DNA of 64,000 bases from JANNUT01 sp046331425 (GCA_046331425.1 JAXLQU010000016.1:50843-114842), one strand, 5' to 3'; positions 53,677-62,802 are shown, counted from the first letter of the stretch. A program made the numbers and translations. Notes: a model not told the origin generated them from the sequence alone.

Positions 53677-54519
53677 CTATTTGGGCGCGGGAGCTGGTGA
53701 CGCGGTTGTAGCGGTCGCGCTCTCTTCGGGCAACCAATGCAACGTAAGCAAGATCTGCTGCGTCATCGCGCGCGCTTGTCTTCCATCCGTGCCGTTGCCG
53801 CGTATCAATGTTGCGAACACCGCTCGCCGCCCGTCGTGTTCGACCTCGCCCACGAACCATCCATGGTCGGGGACGCTGCGGTCCTCGACCGAGCAGCTAC
53901 CGGTCTTACCGGACCATTGCCAGCCCTGACCCGACTCTTGCGCGAGAATACGGCGCGTCGTTTCGGCGGCAGCCGGCTTGACTCCCAGTGAGTCGGTCCA
54001 AAGCCTGGCGAGAAACTCGACCTGTTGCTGCGGCGTAATGCTGAGTGTGCTCGACAGCCAGAAGCGATCGATGCCGCCGGAGATATCGCGGTTGCCGTAC
54101 TCGAACGTGTTTAGTGCGGCCTGCATTCGCGCTACGCCGATCCCGCGCGCTAGCTCTTGAAAGCACGGTACGCACGACACCCTCATCGCTTCGCGTAGGT
54201 CCATCTCCTTGTTCCACGCATCGCGCCGGCGCGGTTTGCCGTCGTACTTGAAGATGTGCTGCTCGCTCTCCAGCACGCCGGAGTCGAGGCCGATCAGCGC
54301 GTTGGGAATCTTGAAGGTCGAGCACGGGCTGAAAGCCTGGTTGCAGAGCGTGCCCCATTGCGCAATCTCGGAACCACCCAGATCGCGCAGCACAAAGCAT
54401 CCTTCTCGGCCGGCGAACAGCTTGGTCACATCGACTGGCTTGGGGTCGGCAGCACCGGCGCTCGAAATCGCCACAAACCAAAACATGTAAAACAGAACGC
54501 ACAGACGGTAACGAATCAT
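53677..54519 (-). CDS. Class D (OXA-type) beta-lactamase family protein
   Basis: 280 aa from ATG at 54519 with signal peptide (LCVLFYMFWFVAISSAGA). Class D motifs: STFK (Ser67, Lys70) in PCSTFKIPNALIGLD, SCV in RVSCVPCFQELAR (SxV), YGN in FEYGNRDISGG, and KTGS. The catalytic set is complete, with the Lys that is usually carbamylated, so it may hydrolyse penicillins. It has no linked mobile element or regulator. A 40-base gap separates it from the divergent lipoprotein gene. Whether it confers resistance cannot be told. Confidence 0.87.
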   Translation of the reverse strand: MIRYRLCVLFYMFWFVAISSAGAADPKPVDVTKLFAGREGCFVLRDLGGSEIAQWGTLCNQAFSPCSTFKIPNALIGLDSGVLESEQHIFKYDGKPRRRDAWNKEMDLREAMRVSCVPCFQELARGIGVARMQAALNTFEYGNRDISGGIDRFWLSSTLSITPQQQVEFLARLWTDSLGVKPAAAETTRRILAQESGQGWQWSGKTGSCSVEDRSVPDHGWFVGEVEHDGRRAVFATLIRGNGTDGRQARAMTQQILLTLHWLPEESATATTASPAPAPK

Positions 54520-54559
54520 GAGGGCAAGATTACACTCGTCGCGATTCGACGAGGTGTTG

Positions 54560-55417
54560 ATGCGAAAGGTTTTTCTTGTCGTGGCGTTCGCGTTTGCGAT
54601 GACCGGGTGCATGCCAACGGCACCGGTGGTCAAGACCGGAACGATCGATCTGCCGGGGACGCGGCTTGCTTACGAGCAGCGCGGCGACGCAATTCACACG
54701 ATGGTCTTGATCCACGGCGGCTTGGTCGATCGACGCGTCTGGGACTTGCAAGCAGAACCGCTGGCGGCGATGACGGGGCGCCGCGTGATCCGCTACGACC
54801 AGCGCGGCTTCGGACAGTCGACGCGCACACCGGGCCCGTATTCTCCGGTCGACGATCTGCTTTCGCTGGTGAACACGCTGAATGTCGATCGCGCCGAACT
54901 GGTCGGCTTATCGGTCGGAGGGCAGATCGCAATCGAGTTTGCGCTGGCGCATCCCGAGCGCGTCGAGAAGTTGGTGCTGGTCAGTAGCTCGGTGACCGGC
55001 ATGCCGTCCAATGACGATCCTGCGCTCCGTCCGATCTGGGTCAACGCTCGCCAGGGAAACGTCGACGCGGCGATCGACCTGTGGATGCAGCACCCACTGT
55101 TCAAAGCCGATGTCGCCGACCCGCTATACGACTCGATGATGCGTACGATGTTGCGCGACAATCTCGCGACCTGGAGCGACGGCGCCACGTATCGCGACCA
55201 ACAGTGGGGTTCGCCGCCGGCGTATGGACGCCTCGCCGAAATCCACGTTCCCACCCTGATCATTCGCGGCGACCACGACGTCGGCGACATCGTCGCCGTT
55301 GCCGAGGCGATGTCACACCAAATCCCCGGCGCCCGGCTGATCACGTTCCCCGCCAGCGCGCATCACCTGAACGTCCAGCACCCAGCCGACTTCAACCGGG
55401 CCGTCGCGTCGTTTTGA
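54560..55417 (+). CDS. Lipoprotein alpha/beta hydrolase
   Basis: 285 aa from ATG at 54560 (GAGG upstream). Lipobox AMTGC makes it a lipoprotein with mature Cys near residue 18. Alpha/beta hydrolase fold: VLIHGGLVDRRVWDLQ, YDQRGFGQSTRT, nucleophile GLSVGG (Ser), IRGDHDVGDIV (acid) and HHLNVQHP (His). The GxSxG reads GLSVGG. Likely anchored to a membrane and facing the periplasm. Substrate unknown. Confidence 0.87.
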   Translation: MRKVFLVVAFAFAMTGCMPTAPVVKTGTIDLPGTRLAYEQRGDAIHTMVLIHGGLVDRRVWDLQAEPLAAMTGRRVIRYDQRGFGQSTRTPGPYSPVDDLLSLVNTLNVDRAELVGLSVGGQIAIEFALAHPERVEKLVLVSSSVTGMPSNDDPALRPIWVNARQGNVDAAIDLWMQHPLFKADVADPLYDSMMRTMLRDNLATWSDGATYRDQQWGSPPAYGRLAEIHVPTLIIRGDHDVGDIVAVAEAMSHQIPGARLITFPASAHHLNVQHPADFNRAVASF

Positions 55418-55449
55418 TCGAAAGCCCAACTGTTGCTTGGGTCCCCGCC

Positions 55450-55455
55450 TATACT
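55450..55455 (+). promoter_or_regulatory. Putative -10 element for the antiporter gene
   Basis: TATACT lies five bases before the ATG at 55461, and no Shine-Dalgarno exists between. A leaderless mRNA, or a start at the ATG six bases later, is suggested. Confidence 0.4.
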
Positions 55456-55460
55456 GCGCG

Positions 55461-56762
55461 ATGCCCATGAACAACTACGACCTCGTCGTCAGACTGTTTC
55501 TGCAACTGCTGGTGATCGTGGCGGCGTGCCGCGTGGTGGGTGTCATCGGTCGCCGCTTCGGGCAAGCGCAAGTCGTCTCGGAAATGGTTACCGGCGTGTT
55601 GCTCGGACCATCGCTGTTTGGGTTGCTCTTTCCCGCGATACAGCAATGGATGTTTCCCGCCAAGCTCACAGTCGGCGAGGGTGCCGGCGCGGTTACCATC
55701 AACCATCCATCGATGATGGTGCTCTACGCCATCGCACAGGTTGGGTTGGCGCTGTACATGTTCGTCGTCGGGATGGAGTTCGACGTCAAGCTGATGTCGG
55801 ACCGTTCGCGCAGTGCGCTGATGGTCGGATCGGCCGGTATGGCCCTGCCGATGGCGCTCGGCATGGGTGCCGCCTTCGTCTTCAGCCGCGATGAAGCGTT
55901 GTTCACGCCCGCCGTGAAACCCTGGTCGGCGGCGTTGTATCTGGGCGCCGCAATGTGTATCACGGCCTTTCCAATGCTCGCGCGAATCCTCTACGAGAAG
56001 CGAATGACGCGGACCAGCATGGGGACGCTCGCGCTCGCCGCAGGTGCCAGCAACGATGCGCTGGCCTGGTGTCTGTTGGCGGTGGTGTTGTCGGCGACCA
56101 AAGGTTCTTGGTCGATCGCGGTGCTCGCGATTGGCGGAGGATTGCTGTACGCGATCGTGATGATGACGATCGGCCGCCGCCTCGCTGCACCGCTCGAAGC
56201 GCGCGTGGTGCGCGACAACGGACTGACAGCACCGAGCATGGCGATCGCGTTGCTGATTCTCTTGATCGGCGCCTACGTGACCGACGCGGTGGGAATCTAC
56301 GCGGTGTTCGGTGCCTTCATCGCAGGGGCGGCGATGCCTCGCGGCCGCTTCACAGCCGCGATGACCGACAAACTCGAGCCGTTCGTCTCGACGTTCCTGT
56401 TGCCGGTCTTCTTTGTCTACAGCGGACTCAATACGCGCATCGGCCTGCTCGACCACTGGCATCTGTGGCTGATGGCGGCGCTGTTGACGCTGCTGGCGAT
56501 CATTGGCAAGGGAGTAGGTTGTGCGATCGCTGCACGGATCGCCGGTGAGCCGTGGCGCGAGGCGATCACCGTGGGAGTGTTGATGAACGCGCGCGGGTTG
56601 ATGGAATTGATCATCCTCAACATTGGCCTGGAACAAGGAGTGATCACACCGACGCTGTTCACAATGATGGTGCTGATGGCGGTGGTCACCACGCTGATGG
56701 CGTCGCCATTGTTCGAGTGGGTTTATGGCCGGCGCGCGGCCAGCGTGCGCGCCGCGGCGTAG
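55461..56762 (+). CDS. Cation:proton antiporter (CPA2-type, Na+/H+ exchanger family)
   Basis: 433 aa with about 12-13 membrane helices. CPA2-like N-terminus ACRVVGVIGRRFGQAQVVSEMVTGVLLGPSLFG, then MFVVGMEFDVKLMSDR, ALAAGASNDALAWCLLAVVLS (paired Asn-Asp of the transport site) and FIAGAAMPRGRF. Ion could be Na+, K+ or a metal. The ATG at 55461 is followed by another at 55467; both give the same protein apart from two residues. Convergent with the ParB-fold gene. Confidence 0.87.
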   Translation: MPMNNYDLVVRLFLQLLVIVAACRVVGVIGRRFGQAQVVSEMVTGVLLGPSLFGLLFPAIQQWMFPAKLTVGEGAGAVTINHPSMMVLYAIAQVGLALYMFVVGMEFDVKLMSDRSRSALMVGSAGMALPMALGMGAAFVFSRDEALFTPAVKPWSAALYLGAAMCITAFPMLARILYEKRMTRTSMGTLALAAGASNDALAWCLLAVVLSATKGSWSIAVLAIGGGLLYAIVMMTIGRRLAAPLEARVVRDNGLTAPSMAIALLILLIGAYVTDAVGIYAVFGAFIAGAAMPRGRFTAAMTDKLEPFVSTFLLPVFFVYSGLNTRIGLLDHWHLWLMAALLTLLAIIGKGVGCAIAARIAGEPWREAITVGVLMNARGLMELIILNIGLEQGVITPTLFTMMVLMAVVTTLMASPLFEWVYGRRAASVRAAA

Positions 56763-56768
56763 CGAAGG

Positions 56769-57647
56769 TTAGCTGTCGCCGCGCAGCCGTCGCCACCAAC
56801 CGGCCCACTTGCTGAAGCCTCCGGTGGATGTCGCGACGTGACCCGCTGCGGTCCGAATGTCGTCGGCCGAAACGCCGGCTTCATCGCCCTGAACCTGTCG
56901 CAAGTAGTACAGATGGTCCATCACGATCAGATACATATCGGCCGGCGTGAACTCGGTGAACTCTTCCATCACACGGCCGGCATGGATCGCCGCCGTCATG
57001 GTTTCAAACACGTTCTTTCGCCACGAGGCGACCGCTTCGCTCCACGGGATCTCGCGCTGCAAGCGGGTGTCCATTACGTATCGATGTCCGGCGATGTGTT
57101 CGAGCAGGCGCTCATACCCATCGGGAGTGGAACAACGAAACGGTTCCGCATCTTCGGTGGGGATAGCGGTAGCTTCCAAAAACCCCGACATGCCGCGTTT
57201 GAGCAGCACGTCCTCGAGCGATTCATCGGGGGCCAGCGGCACAGGCGTCACGAATTCCATCACGCGCGCTTCGATCGTGGGACTGTCGTGGGCGCGCACC
57301 ACCGACACGCGATGATGGCCATCGACCACGAAGTACGCATCTTGCACGCGATACAGCTCTACCGGCGGAAAGCCGCGATGCCCCTCCAACAGCGCATCGA
57401 GCTCCTGCCAGCGATGACGTAACTCCTCCTCGCGCGGCAGGAACGAGCGATTGAACTCGCGCTCGCGTCCGACGGTACCGACGATCGATGACAGCGGCAC
57501 CTCTTGCACTCCTCGATCGACTAGATGCGACAACCCCAGCGCATCTTTCACGGCATCGAACGGCAATAGATCGACCGGCCGGCCCAAAAGCTGGCGGAGC
57601 AAGTCTTGCATCAGCGCGGCGCGGCGCACGGTGTCGAAGGTCGGCAT
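56769..57647 (-). CDS. ParB/sulfiredoxin-fold domain protein (DUF4032-like)
   Basis: 292 aa from ATG at 57647, GAGA upstream. Residues 20-125 contain the ParB-type nuclease/NTPase-like fold: EVPLSSIVGTVGREREFNRSFLP, then PPVELYRVQDAYFVVDGHHRVSVVRAHD (the GxHR loop). The C-terminal half (150-292) is unassigned and ends with a basic stretch WRRLRGDS. Unlike true ParB, no parS-reading helix-turn-helix is seen. Divergent from the amylase gene with a 33-base gap. Confidence 0.72.
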   Translation of the reverse strand: MPTFDTVRRAALMQDLLRQLLGRPVDLLPFDAVKDALGLSHLVDRGVQEVPLSSIVGTVGREREFNRSFLPREEELRHRWQELDALLEGHRGFPPVELYRVQDAYFVVDGHHRVSVVRAHDSPTIEARVMEFVTPVPLAPDESLEDVLLKRGMSGFLEATAIPTEDAEPFRCSTPDGYERLLEHIAGHRYVMDTRLQREIPWSEAVASWRKNVFETMTAAIHAGRVMEEFTEFTPADMYLIVMDHLYYLRQVQGDEAGVSADDIRTAAGHVATSTGGFSKWAGWWRRLRGDS

Positions 57648-57667
57648 CTGGTGTCTCGGCCCGGCGC

Positions 57668-57673
57668 TAGAAT
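57668..57673 (+). promoter_or_regulatory. Putative -10 element for the amylase gene
   Basis: TAGAAT lies seven bases before the ATG at 57681, with no Shine-Dalgarno between, again consistent with a leaderless mRNA. No -35 match is clear. Confidence 0.35.
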
Positions 57674-57680
57674 ACGCGTC

Positions 57681-59381
57681 ATGCGAGCCACAAAACCATG
57701 CCTCTTTTCGGTTGCAACAGTCGTCACCTGTTCGTTGCTGTTGGCAGTTTCGGGTTGCGTTCCCCGAAGCGCTCCCAGCAAATCGGCCGATGTGGCCGCA
57801 CGGCCACAAAGCGTTCAACCCGGTGATGCCGGGCCACCCTGGAGCAATCAGTGGGCGCGCGATGCGGTGTTCTACGAACTGTTCGTGCGCAGCTTTCAGG
57901 ATTCCAACGGCGATGGCATCGGCGACCTGCGCGGGCTGATCGCTCGTCTCGACGAATTGAACGATGGCAATCCCGACGGCGGCGACGATTTGGGCGTGAC
58001 CGGATTGTGGCTGATGCCGGTATTCGCGTCACCGAGCTATCACGGCTACGACGTTACCGACTATCGCGCCATCAACCCCGATTACGGCACATTGGACGAC
58101 TTCAAGCTGCTGTTGGCGGAAGCACACAAGCGCGGCATTCGTGTGATCGTCGACTTCGTCATCAATCATTCCAGCGCGCAGCACCCATGGTTCGTGGACT
58201 CGGCGTCGTCGCCGACATCGGCCAAGCGCGACTGGTACTCATGGCGCAAGGACGACCCGGGATGGACGCAGCCGTGGGGTGGCAACAATCGAACCTGGCA
58301 CAAGCTGGGCGATGCGTACTACTTCGGTCTGTTCTGGGGCGGCATGCCCGACTTGAATCTGACAAACCCTGCGGTGCGCGCCGAGATGGAAGCGACCGCC
58401 AAGTACTGGCTCGATCTTGGTCTGGATGGGTTCCGCCTGGATGCAGCCAAGCACATCATCGAGTGCGGCGATGGACAGCAGGCCGACTGCCCCGAAACGC
58501 ACGAGTATTGGCGCAGCTTCTCTCGCTACGTGCGCAGTGTGAAGCCAGACGCGCTGCTGGTAGGTGAGAACTGGAGCGACACCGACAAGATCGCGGCGTA
58601 CTTCGGTTCGACCGAGCGCGTTCCCGGTGGCGACGAGCTGCCGGCCAGCTTCAACTTTCCGCTGGCGAGCGCGCTGGTCAAGGCGCTGCGAAGCGGCGAT
58701 GCGTTGGCCGTGCGCAGCACGCTCGACGACATGCGGCGCGAGTATCCGGCGGGCGCAATCGATGCACCGTTTCTCACCAATCACGACATGCCGCGTTTGG
58801 CGTCGATGCTCGATGGGCTCGCGGATGTCGGTGCGCGATTGCGGCAGGCGCCAGCACTGTTGATGACCATGTCGGGCGCGCCGTTTTTGTACTACGGCGA
58901 AGAGGTTGGCATTACGCAAGGTCGAGGTAACGGCGATGAAGCCAAGCGCACGCCGATGCCTTGGGACGGCACCAACAACGCAGGCTTCACGAGCGGTGCA
59001 CCCTGGTATGAGCTTGCTCCTGGTTGGCAGTCGCGAAACGTGGCCACGCAACGCGCGCAGCCCAATTCGGTCTGGCAGAGCTATCGGCGATGGATCGCAG
59101 CGCGCCGCTCATCGATAGCGTTGCGCGAAGGATCGTTGGAACTACTGCAGCCAGCCGGCGACAACGACGCGCTGCTGGCGTTTACGCGCACCACGAAGAC
59201 CGAGTCGGCGCTTGTACTCCACAACGTCGGCGACTCCGAACTCGATGTCGACCTCGCCTCGCTCCCCACTGATCTCACCCCACTCCTACTAGACCCCGGC
59301 ATCACCCTCACCGGCACCAAGGCCCATCTCCCCCCCCACTCCTCCGCCATCTGGACATCCCCTCACCCAATCAAACACTAA
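57681..59381 (+). CDS. Lipoprotein alpha-amylase family glycoside hydrolase (GH13)
   Basis: 566 aa. Lipobox AVSGC near residue 25. GH13 barrel: DAVFYELFVRSFQDSNGDGIGDLRGL, VTGLWLMPVFASPSYHGYDVTDY, nucleophile Asp254 in GFRLDAAKHI, acid/base Glu296 in VGENW, and Asp369 in TNHDM. Likely surface- or periplasm-anchored and cleaving maltodextrin or starch. Its stop TAA and the repeat copy 5 begin together, so the end of the gene adjoins the element. It faces the maltose-type operon convergently. Confidence 0.93.
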   Translation: MRATKPCLFSVATVVTCSLLLAVSGCVPRSAPSKSADVAARPQSVQPGDAGPPWSNQWARDAVFYELFVRSFQDSNGDGIGDLRGLIARLDELNDGNPDGGDDLGVTGLWLMPVFASPSYHGYDVTDYRAINPDYGTLDDFKLLLAEAHKRGIRVIVDFVINHSSAQHPWFVDSASSPTSAKRDWYSWRKDDPGWTQPWGGNNRTWHKLGDAYYFGLFWGGMPDLNLTNPAVRAEMEATAKYWLDLGLDGFRLDAAKHIIECGDGQQADCPETHEYWRSFSRYVRSVKPDALLVGENWSDTDKIAAYFGSTERVPGGDELPASFNFPLASALVKALRSGDALAVRSTLDDMRREYPAGAIDAPFLTNHDMPRLASMLDGLADVGARLRQAPALLMTMSGAPFLYYGEEVGITQGRGNGDEAKRTPMPWDGTNNAGFTSGAPWYELAPGWQSRNVATQRAQPNSVWQSYRRWIAARRSSIALREGSLELLQPAGDNDALLAFTRTTKTESALVLHNVGDSELDVDLASLPTDLTPLLLDPGITLTGTKAHLPPHSSAIWTSPHPIKH

Positions 59382-59499
59382 TTCAGGGACGGTCTACCTA
59401 AAGCAGAGTTAGTCATGCCCGCCGCCCGGCGCGCTCTGAAATGCCGGCGATCGAGCCGAGTAGGACTAACTCCGCTTTAGGTAGACCGTCCCCGAATTG
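59381..59499. repeat. Long inverted repeat of the TCGGGGACG family, copy 5
   Basis: Arms 59381-59415 and 59465-59499 (35 bases, 33 matching) enclose a 49-base loop. It separates the amylase gene from the convergent gene at 59507. The amylase TAA overlaps the first base of the left arm. The hairpin could terminate transcription from both sides. Confidence 0.92.
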
Positions 59500-59506
59500 G
59501 GGGGAG

Positions 59507-60475
59507 TTAGTGGGGGATGACGGCGGGGAGGATGACGGGGACGGTGCCGTCGGGGCGGTCCTTGCCGAGGATCGTTTCTTGCGAGGAATTGGTGGGGACG
59601 AGCATGTCGACGATCGGGGATTGAAGCGGATCGTCTTCGCGGGCGCCGCCGAGCGATTCACGTGAACGGCCGGGGCGAATCGGCAACACCATCAGCGAGG
59701 GTTCTGGATCGCGTCCGGCGCCAAGTGCCGACATTACATCGAATCGCTGCTCGACATCGGCAGCGGTGACGATCACGGTGTAGGCCCACTCCGGTTTGGC
59801 TGCGCCGCCCAAGAATGAGTCGGGCACGAAGAAAGTCATCTTCGGCCCGCTGATCCTCACGCGCGTGGGGAAGAAGAACCGTTCTTCGAGATCGCTGGCG
59901 ACCCATTCGCGAATCATTGCCTTGCGTTCCGCGGTGGAACGCGCCGTACCTGCGGCACGTTTCGAGTTGTCCTTGGCGAGCAGACGCTTGAGCGAGGAGC
60001 GCGCATCGCTCGGGCGCGGAACCAAACAGACAGCCTTCTCCCAGGCGAAGGCAGGATCGATTTGCGCCTTGCGTCCCGGCAGCAGCGTCACGCTTCCAGA
60101 GTCTGGTTGCCGATCGGTATCGATATAAATCTCGACGTTCATCGTGTAGAAGCCATAGCGCGCGATCGAGTCGAGCGAGGTGCCGCCAATATCGATGGTG
60201 CGACGCGCGGTCGGTCGAATGGAGCGGGCGAAAACTGCGGTGAACTCGGTTCCTCCTGAGACGCGCGCGGCTGTCAGCTCGAGCAAGTCCAACTCGCCAA
60301 CCTCGAAATCATCGCGCAGCGGATACGCCATGTCGCCATCGCCGTGATCATCGCCGCGTGCATCTTCCAGCGAGAAGATCGGCTGCGACTTGGCGGCATG
60401 AGCGAGCTCGGTAGCGGCGCAGATCACGCCCATGAGTAGTGCCAACAACGAGGAGGCGATGCGGCGGGAGGTCAT
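59507..60475 (-). CDS. Exported glucodextranase C-terminal-domain-like protein 1
   Basis: 322 aa with signal peptide (RRIASSLLALLMGVICAATELAHA). Next comes EDARGDDHGDGDMAYPLRDDFEVGELDLLEL, the start of the DOMON-like binding domain of glucodextranase-type proteins (D..GDD.G.G.Y.YP), and IYIDTDRQPDSG. AAGGAG precedes the ATG. Probably binds a glucan or sugar in the periplasm or at the surface. It lies after a strong hairpin that separates it from the porin gene; related to the protein at 62803. Confidence 0.75.
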   Translation of the reverse strand: MTSRRIASSLLALLMGVICAATELAHAAKSQPIFSLEDARGDDHGDGDMAYPLRDDFEVGELDLLELTAARVSGGTEFTAVFARSIRPTARRTIDIGGTSLDSIARYGFYTMNVEIYIDTDRQPDSGSVTLLPGRKAQIDPAFAWEKAVCLVPRPSDARSSLKRLLAKDNSKRAAGTARSTAERKAMIREWVASDLEERFFFPTRVRISGPKMTFFVPDSFLGGAAKPEWAYTVIVTAADVEQRFDVMSALGAGRDPEPSLMVLPIRPGRSRESLGGAREDDPLQSPIVDMLVPTNSSQETILGKDRPDGTVPVILPAVIPH

Positions 60476-60496
60476 GAGATGACTCCTTGATGAAAC

Positions 60497-60530
60497 GGGG
60501 CGTCCCGGCGACCCTGCGCCGGGACGCCCC
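60497..60530 (-). terminator. Strong intergenic hairpin between porin and glucodextranase-like gene
   Basis: Perfect 14-bp stem GGGGCGTCCCGGCG (60497-60510) and CGCCGGGACGCCCC (60517-60530) with a six-base loop. On the minus strand it is followed by GTTTC and no clear U tract, so it may stabilise the upstream mRNA or cause partial termination instead of full stop. Confidence 0.75.
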
Positions 60531-60545
60531 GCATAAGACGACAGC

Positions 60546-62780
60546 TTAGAACTGAACCTTCATGAATGCCTTGATTCTTTGCTGCTCGAAGTCGCGCTTC
60601 TCGAGGCTGTTCCAACCGCCGAAGCGGCCAGAGAAGCCCAGCGAGCCGACCTTGACGTTGTGATCCGCGGCGGTCTCCGAATCTGCGCGCTGCGGCAGGA
60701 AGCCGCCGCCGAAGTTCGGGGTGAAGTCGCCTTGGTTGTACTGGTATTCGAAGCCGAACTCCGCACCGCCGATGTTGTAGCGCGCGCGCAGCGTGAGCTT
60801 GTCCTTCTTGTGCTTACCAGAGGCCATCTCGTGCAGTTGATAGGCCTGGAAAGCGGTGTTTCCGTCCAGCAGGTCGGCGTCGAAATGCTCGTACTGCACC
60901 GACCCGTACAGATCGTCGGTCAACTGATAACCGGCGCCCAGCTGGAACATCGTGTAATCCAGATCGCGGTCGTCGTCGGACAGGCTGTCGAACGGCTTCC
61001 ACTGATAACCGATACGGTCGCCGACTTCGACGAGGCCAGGGTTGCCGTAGAGCGACGCCGTGGTGAAGCAGTTGGGGCTTCCACCCTCGTCCTCGCAGGA
61101 ACTACCGAAATAGAACCTGGGCTGGTTGTTGCAGCCCTCTTCGTCCGAACCCGGAGGACAATCGCCCGCAACGTACGGCAGGAAGCGAGCATTGTTCATG
61201 CGCTTGTCGGTTTCGTCGATGAGCTTGACCTTGGCCCACACATCGATTCCCTTGGCCACGGGCAGCACGTACTTGGCATGCAGCACCATGATCTTGGTCG
61301 ACTTGTCTTGGAACGGTGCGTATGCCGAACGGAAGTTGTGGCCTACGCCTGTATCCAATTCGTGCACGGGGTAGATCGACGACAGAATCGAACGGCTCGG
61401 ATCGTCGAAAGCCTGCCAGTTTGTGTTGTACCCGATGTCGGTGTACTCAGCGCCGATCTCCAGATCACCCTTGCGCCACACCGGAGCAACCGTGAACCCC
61501 TTCCAACCAATGACTGTCTCGGCCAGCGGCTCGTCGAAATCGGTGAACTCGTTGTCGACGTTGATCGTGGCGACCTGCTGCGCGTTGCCGTCCCAGCCGC
61601 CGTAACCGATGCGGCTCGGGTTGCCCGAGAACACGCCGAACGCTGCGTTCGACGGGCCGGGGAAAGCAAACGCTGCATCATGACCTTCGGTGAGCAGCAC
61701 GTCCGACTCGCGACGCGCGGCCATCATCGAAACATACTGCGCGCCGATATCGAAGTACTCGGCATTGAAACTCAGGCCGACACCGAACGGATCGTTGAAG
61801 TCGGCGTTGAACTTCCACGAGGAATCATCCAACTGTCCGGCAGGGACCGGCGAGAAGCCGGAGATGCCGAAGAAACTGCTTGGGGTACCGAGGTTCGGAT
61901 CGGACTGTGCGTTGGAGTCGTAGTACGCACCACGCAGATCCAACCAGTTCAACGGATGAACGCCGACACGGGCACCCATCACGCGGTTGCGGAAGCGGGT
62001 GCGAATGTCCTGGCCGTCGTCGATGATGTTGTCGCGCGAGTCGACTTCAATGTCGTTGACGTACTGCCCAATCAGCGCGATGTCGAACTTGCTGTTGGGC
62101 GTGAACTTGAACTGAGCGCCGTACGCTGCATCGGCGCCGGTATACTCGCCGGTGTTGAAGCTCGGGCCGGCCCACAAACGCGGCAACGAAATACGCGTGA
62201 TGTCGTAGCCGAACTTCTTGCTGCCGAACGACCCCTGGAACAACAGTCCGGAGGCATTGTCGCGATCGATGTAGCGAATGCGGCCGATCACGAACGGGTC
62301 GAACATCCCGAAGTCGTTGGCACCGATCGCCACCGTATCGACCCACTTGTAACCCGGGGTAACAGTGACGCGTACGCCGCGCAGCTTGACGTACTGATTC
62401 GAACGCGGATCGTTTTCTCCGCAGTCGCCGCCTTGGCAACCGCCCGCACTATTGTCTTCGCCGCCGAACCCACCGAAGTTGGTCCACTGGTTTTGGTTGA
62501 AACGGCTGTGCAGGCGCGCCTGCACCTCGACAAAGCGTGACAGCCGCGCGTTCAACAACAACTCGACTTCCGAACCTTGTCCGTTGTCGCCGTACCCTTC
62601 GCCCGGCACGGTCGTGAAGTTGTAGACCGAACCATCGTTGCGTTGCGTGCCCCACAACCACTTCGTGTACGTCGTACCGCCGATCGTCAGCTTGGGTCCG
62701 TCATCGGCCCAGGCCGCTCCTACGATCAGCGAGGTCGCCAACGCTGCAAGCGCCAGCAAACTTACTCTCTTCCGACTCAT
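60546..62780 (-). CDS. Outer-membrane beta-barrel porin-like protein
   Basis: 744 aa from ATG at 62780, with GGAGG 7 bases upstream. Signal peptide SLLALAALATSLIVGAAWA precedes many alternating strands and ends in VQF, the usual C-terminal aromatic of outer-membrane proteins. Extracellular loops are rich in Gly, Asp and Asn, and two short Cys-rich stretches occur (GGCQGGDCG and CPPGSDEEGCN). Placed between sugar-binding proteins and an ABC permease, so maltodextrin passage is likely. The exact porin family cannot be named. Confidence 0.82.
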   Translation of the reverse strand: MSRKRVSLLALAALATSLIVGAAWADDGPKLTIGGTTYTKWLWGTQRNDGSVYNFTTVPGEGYGDNGQGSEVELLLNARLSRFVEVQARLHSRFNQNQWTNFGGFGGEDNSAGGCQGGDCGENDPRSNQYVKLRGVRVTVTPGYKWVDTVAIGANDFGMFDPFVIGRIRYIDRDNASGLLFQGSFGSKKFGYDITRISLPRLWAGPSFNTGEYTGADAAYGAQFKFTPNSKFDIALIGQYVNDIEVDSRDNIIDDGQDIRTRFRNRVMGARVGVHPLNWLDLRGAYYDSNAQSDPNLGTPSSFFGISGFSPVPAGQLDDSSWKFNADFNDPFGVGLSFNAEYFDIGAQYVSMMAARRESDVLLTEGHDAAFAFPGPSNAAFGVFSGNPSRIGYGGWDGNAQQVATINVDNEFTDFDEPLAETVIGWKGFTVAPVWRKGDLEIGAEYTDIGYNTNWQAFDDPSRSILSSIYPVHELDTGVGHNFRSAYAPFQDKSTKIMVLHAKYVLPVAKGIDVWAKVKLIDETDKRMNNARFLPYVAGDCPPGSDEEGCNNQPRFYFGSSCEDEGGSPNCFTTASLYGNPGLVEVGDRIGYQWKPFDSLSDDDRDLDYTMFQLGAGYQLTDDLYGSVQYEHFDADLLDGNTAFQAYQLHEMASGKHKKDKLTLRARYNIGGAEFGFEYQYNQGDFTPNFGGGFLPQRADSETAADHNVKVGSLGFSGRFGGWNSLEKRDFEQQRIKAFMKVQF

Positions 62781-62802
62781 TCTCATCCTCCCCGTCAAGG
62801 GT

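Noticed and set aside
60579..62540. A 653-codon open frame on the plus strand opposite the porin gene
   Set aside because: It is the antisense of a gene with signal peptide, good ribosome-binding site and C-terminal Phe. The translation is Val/Arg-rich, as expected from GC-rich antisense frames, and has no recognisable domain.
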